Shown: in pieces, positions 5,828-7,754 of the stretch
How positions within the stretch are numbered: position 1 is the stretch's first letter
Layout: the number at the start of each line of letters is the position of its first letter
Assembly: GCA_900550965.1 (NCBI GenBank)
Contig: URUC01000089.1
Coordinates: forward strand, 1-7,754
Reading direction: 5' to 3'
Source: an uncultured Collinsella sp.
GTDB lineage: Bacteria > Actinomycetota > Coriobacteriia > Coriobacteriales > Coriobacteriaceae
DNA length: 7,754 bases
Made by a program: the position numbers and the translations under genes
The notes under the pieces: generated by a model
What the model saw: only the letters and a program-made list of their open reading frames with translations
Told to the model about the DNA's origin: nothing
Databases searched by the model: none

Positions 5828-7754
5828 ATGGAACAGAGGGTCCTCGGGGGAAGATACCTCCTCAAGGATAAGGTGGGGACAGGCGGTATGGCGACCGTCT
5901 ACCGTGCGCAGGACCAGGTCCTCGACCGCACGGTAGCCGTCAAGATCATGCTGCCGCAGTATGCTGGCGACGCAACCTTCGCCGCACGCTTTAAGCAGGA
6001 GGCCCAGGCAGCAGCCGGTCTCTCCTCCCCCTATATCGTGGGCGTCTACGATTGGGGCAAGGACGGCGACACCTATTACATCGTCATGGAGTACCTGCGC
6101 GGCACCGACCTTAAGAGCGGCATCAAGAGCCACGGCGCCCTCGACCCCAAGAAGGTCGCCCAGATCGGCTCGCAGATCAGCTCCGCGCTTTCGGTCGCCC
6201 ACAAGCACGAGATCATCCACCGCGACATTAAGCCGCAGAACATCATGGTGCTGCCAGACGGCAACATCAAGGTGATGGACTTTGGCATCGCGCGCGCCAA
6301 GAACAGCCACCTCACGCAAGACAACAACGTGCTGGGAACCGCCCACTACGTCAGCCCCGAGCAGACCCGTGGTCAGGACCTCGGCCCCACCTCGGATATC
6401 TACTCGCTGGGCGTCGTGATGTACGAGTGCGCCACCGGCCGCGTTCCCTTTGACGGTGACGACGCTATCTCGGTCGCACTCAAGCAGGTCAACGAGCTGC
6501 CTATTCCGCCGAGCCAGATCAACTCCGGTGTCGACGCCGACCTTGAGCGCATCATCCTCAAGTGCATGGAGAAGGACCCGGCAAACCGCTTCCAGACCGC
6601 CGACGAGCTGCGTCAGGTGCTCAACAGCTACCTGTCGGGCCGTGCCGTCAACATCTCGGAGCCCACGCGCATCATCGGTGCACCCGGTGAACTGGGCGCC
6701 ACCAAGACTCGCGAGCTTTCCGATCAGACGCGCGCCATGGTACGTCCCGTCTCGGGCGTGAGCGGCCAGAATACCGCCCGTAGCTCGGTTTCGGGCTCCA
6801 CCGGCTCCTACGAGGTCGAAAAGCCCAAATCCAACAAGAACAAGATCATCGCCGCCGTGGTGGCAGCCGTTGCCGTCATCGGTATCGTGGTGGCCTTTGC
6901 CACAGGACTCTTTGGCGGCGAGCAGGTCACCGTGCCCGATGTGCTGGGCAAGGACCAGCAGACTGCCGTCGAGCAGATCAAGGAAGCCGGCCTCGAGGTC
7001 GGCACCATCGACCAAAGCTACAACGACGATATCGACGAGGGCAAGGTCGCCGAGCAGACGCCCAACGGCAAAACCAAGAAGGCCAAGGGCACCAAGGTGA
7101 ACCTGGTAATCTCCAAGGGCCCCAAGCCCTCCGAGAAGGTTGAGGTTCCCCGGCTTGTCGGCCTGACCAAGGACCAGGCAGAAGCCGCGCTGGCAAGCGT
7201 TGGCCTGAAGGGCAACGCCTCCGAGGAGGCCAACGAGGCCGATGAGGGCCAGGTCTTTGAGCAGGGCACCGAACCCGGTAAGGAAGTCGAGAAGGGCACG
7301 ACCATCTCGTACAAGGTCTCCAGCGGTCCTGACACCACCTCCGTCCCCGATCTGACCGACATGACCGAGGCCCAGGCGCGCAACGCCCTCGATATGGCAG
7401 GCTTTGGCGTCGACGTGAGCTACCAGGAGAACGATTCGGTTACCGAGGGCACCGTGATTAGCTGGAACCCCAGCGGCAAGCAGAAGCCTGGCGCCACGAT
7501 TACCGTCGTCATTGCCAAGAAGTCCGGCAAGGCCAGCGTTCCGGGCAACCTGTACGGCAAGAGCATCTCCGCCGCCGTCACCGCGCTCAACAACGCCGGG
7601 TTCTACAACATCGCATTCTGCGATCAGAACGGCAACCCCGTGAGCGGCAACGAAAACGCCACCGTTACGGGCGTCTCCCCCACCGGCAAGCAGTCTACCG
7701 ACAGCACGATTACGCTGACGGTCGCACTTTCTGGCTCGGGTTCGGGTTCGGGCT
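5828..7754 (+). CDS. pknB: PknB-like Ser/Thr receptor kinase with PASTA repeats (3' end outside window)
   Basis: 642 complete codons are visible with no stop. The kinase domain covers about 10-270: glycine loop GTGGMATVY 17-25, ATP-binding K39, catalytic loop HRDIKPQN 131-138 (D133, N138), DFG 151-153 and SPEQ 176-179. The activation loop has T163, aligned by me to Thr171 of mycobacterial PknB, and D165 where that protein has Thr173. A Ser/Thr-rich juxtamembrane segment (about 271-337) contains three Thr-Arg sites (280, 294, 301). A membrane helix (about 339-361) follows a Lys/Asn-rich stop. Outside are four PASTA repeats at about 366-430, 438-500, 504-565 and 569-634, then a Gly-Ser tail. 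PASTA kinases sense peptidoglycan fragments or lipid II and phosphorylate wall-synthesis and division proteins; this role is known for the family. The gene lies 132 nt after rodA-pbpA, with the partner phosphatase in the same cluster. Only the C-terminal end is missing. Confidence 0.95.
   Translation, partial: MEQRVLGGRYLLKDKVGTGGMATVYRAQDQVLDRTVAVKIMLPQYAGDATFAARFKQEAQAAAGLSSPYIVGVYDWGKDGDTYYIVMEYLRGTDLKSGIKSHGALDPKKVAQIGSQISSALSVAHKHEIIHRDIKPQNIMVLPDGNIKVMDFGIARAKNSHLTQDNNVLGTAHYVSPEQTRGQDLGPTSDIYSLGVVMYECATGRVPFDGDDAISVALKQVNELPIPPSQINSGVDADLERIILKCMEKDPANRFQTADELRQVLNSYLSGRAVNISEPTRIIGAPGELGATKTRELSDQTRAMVRPVSGVSGQNTARSSVSGSTGSYEVEKPKSNKNKIIAAVVAAVAVIGIVVAFATGLFGGEQVTVPDVLGKDQQTAVEQIKEAGLEVGTIDQSYNDDIDEGKVAEQTPNGKTKKAKGTKVNLVISKGPKPSEKVEVPRLVGLTKDQAEAALASVGLKGNASEEANEADEGQVFEQGTEPGKEVEKGTTISYKVSSGPDTTSVPDLTDMTEAQARNALDMAGFGVDVSYQENDSVTEGTVISWNPSGKQKPGATITVVIAKKSGKASVPGNLYGKSISAAVTALNNAGFYNIAFCDQNGNPVSGNENATVTGVSPTGKQSTDSTITLTVALSGSGSGSG
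6923..7729 (+). repeat. Four PASTA repeats in the extracellular part of PknB
   Basis: Each unit runs about 62-66 residues, opening with a V-P-(D/R/G) start and ending in a beta-strand such as VNLVISKG. Units at 6923-7117, 7139-7327, 7337-7522 and 7532-7729. The first three carry the usual helix pattern (xAxxxLxxxGL-like) and a P-G/N-G turn. The fourth is divergent, with SPTGKQSTDST in place of the usual P-G-x-x-V-x-x-G-T turn. Repeats are diverged at DNA level. Confidence 0.85.
7733..7754 (+). repeat. 6-nt tandem repeat encoding Gly-Ser tail
   Basis: GGCTCG is followed by GGTTCG twice and a partial unit at the window edge, encoding (GS)n after the fourth PASTA repeat. It is a flexible low-complexity tail or a linker to something beyond the window. 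Confidence 0.6.

Noticed and set aside
5816..7015. Long minus-strand ORF (399 codons) antisense to pknB
   Set aside because: Its translation is a His/Asp/Gly-rich composition with no domain, and it lies entirely opposite a clear kinase. Long antisense frames are expected in GC-rich genes with strong third-position bias.

Overview
The window is GC-rich, tightly packed DNA read entirely on the + strand. It carries the Ser/Thr phospho-signalling and cell-wall-elongation cluster typical of Actinobacteria. Gene content and order (FhaA-type FHA protein, FhaB, PstP-type PP2C phosphatase, RodA, PbpA, PknB) match the mycobacterial Rv0020c-Rv0014c cluster as I remember it, with two differences: RodA and PbpA form one polypeptide, and no pknA lies between pbpA and pknB. 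These differences, with the strong Ala/Pro/Gly bias, fit a Coriobacteriia-like organism such as Collinsella or a relative. That placement is an inference from architecture, not from any database search.

Layout: 2-589 is the C-terminal part of an FhaA-like protein, whose 5' end lies outside the window. 596-1012 is FhaB, a membrane-anchored FHA protein. 1009-2808 is a PP2C phosphatase with an unusually long acidic, disordered N-terminus. 2825-5695 is a RodA (SEDS glycosyltransferase)-PbpA (class B transpeptidase) fusion. 5696-5827 is the only real intergenic gap; it holds a 16-codon ORF with its own Shine-Dalgarno and a GC-rich stem-loop, but no clear promoter. 5828-7754 is PknB, a receptor kinase with one membrane segment and at least four PASTA repeats, cut off by the window end. 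The first four genes are separated by 6 nt, a 4-nt ATGA overlap and 16 nt, so they are very probably one transcript; pknB may be co-transcribed or separately controlled.

How the genes work together (family knowledge plus inference): PknB senses wall fragments through its outward-facing PASTA repeats and phosphorylates cytosolic targets on Thr. PstP reverses this. The FHA proteins dock onto phospho-Thr and carry the signal to the wall machinery. The RodA-PbpA fusion polymerises and crosslinks peptidoglycan as a permanently 1:1 enzyme pair.

I see no mobile elements, RNA genes or CRISPR array. The system is a known type. The unusual parts are the fusion and its Thr-rich linker, the N-terminal extension of the phosphatase, the single-kinase layout, an Asp in the PknB activation loop, and the small leader ORF with its stem-loop before pknB.
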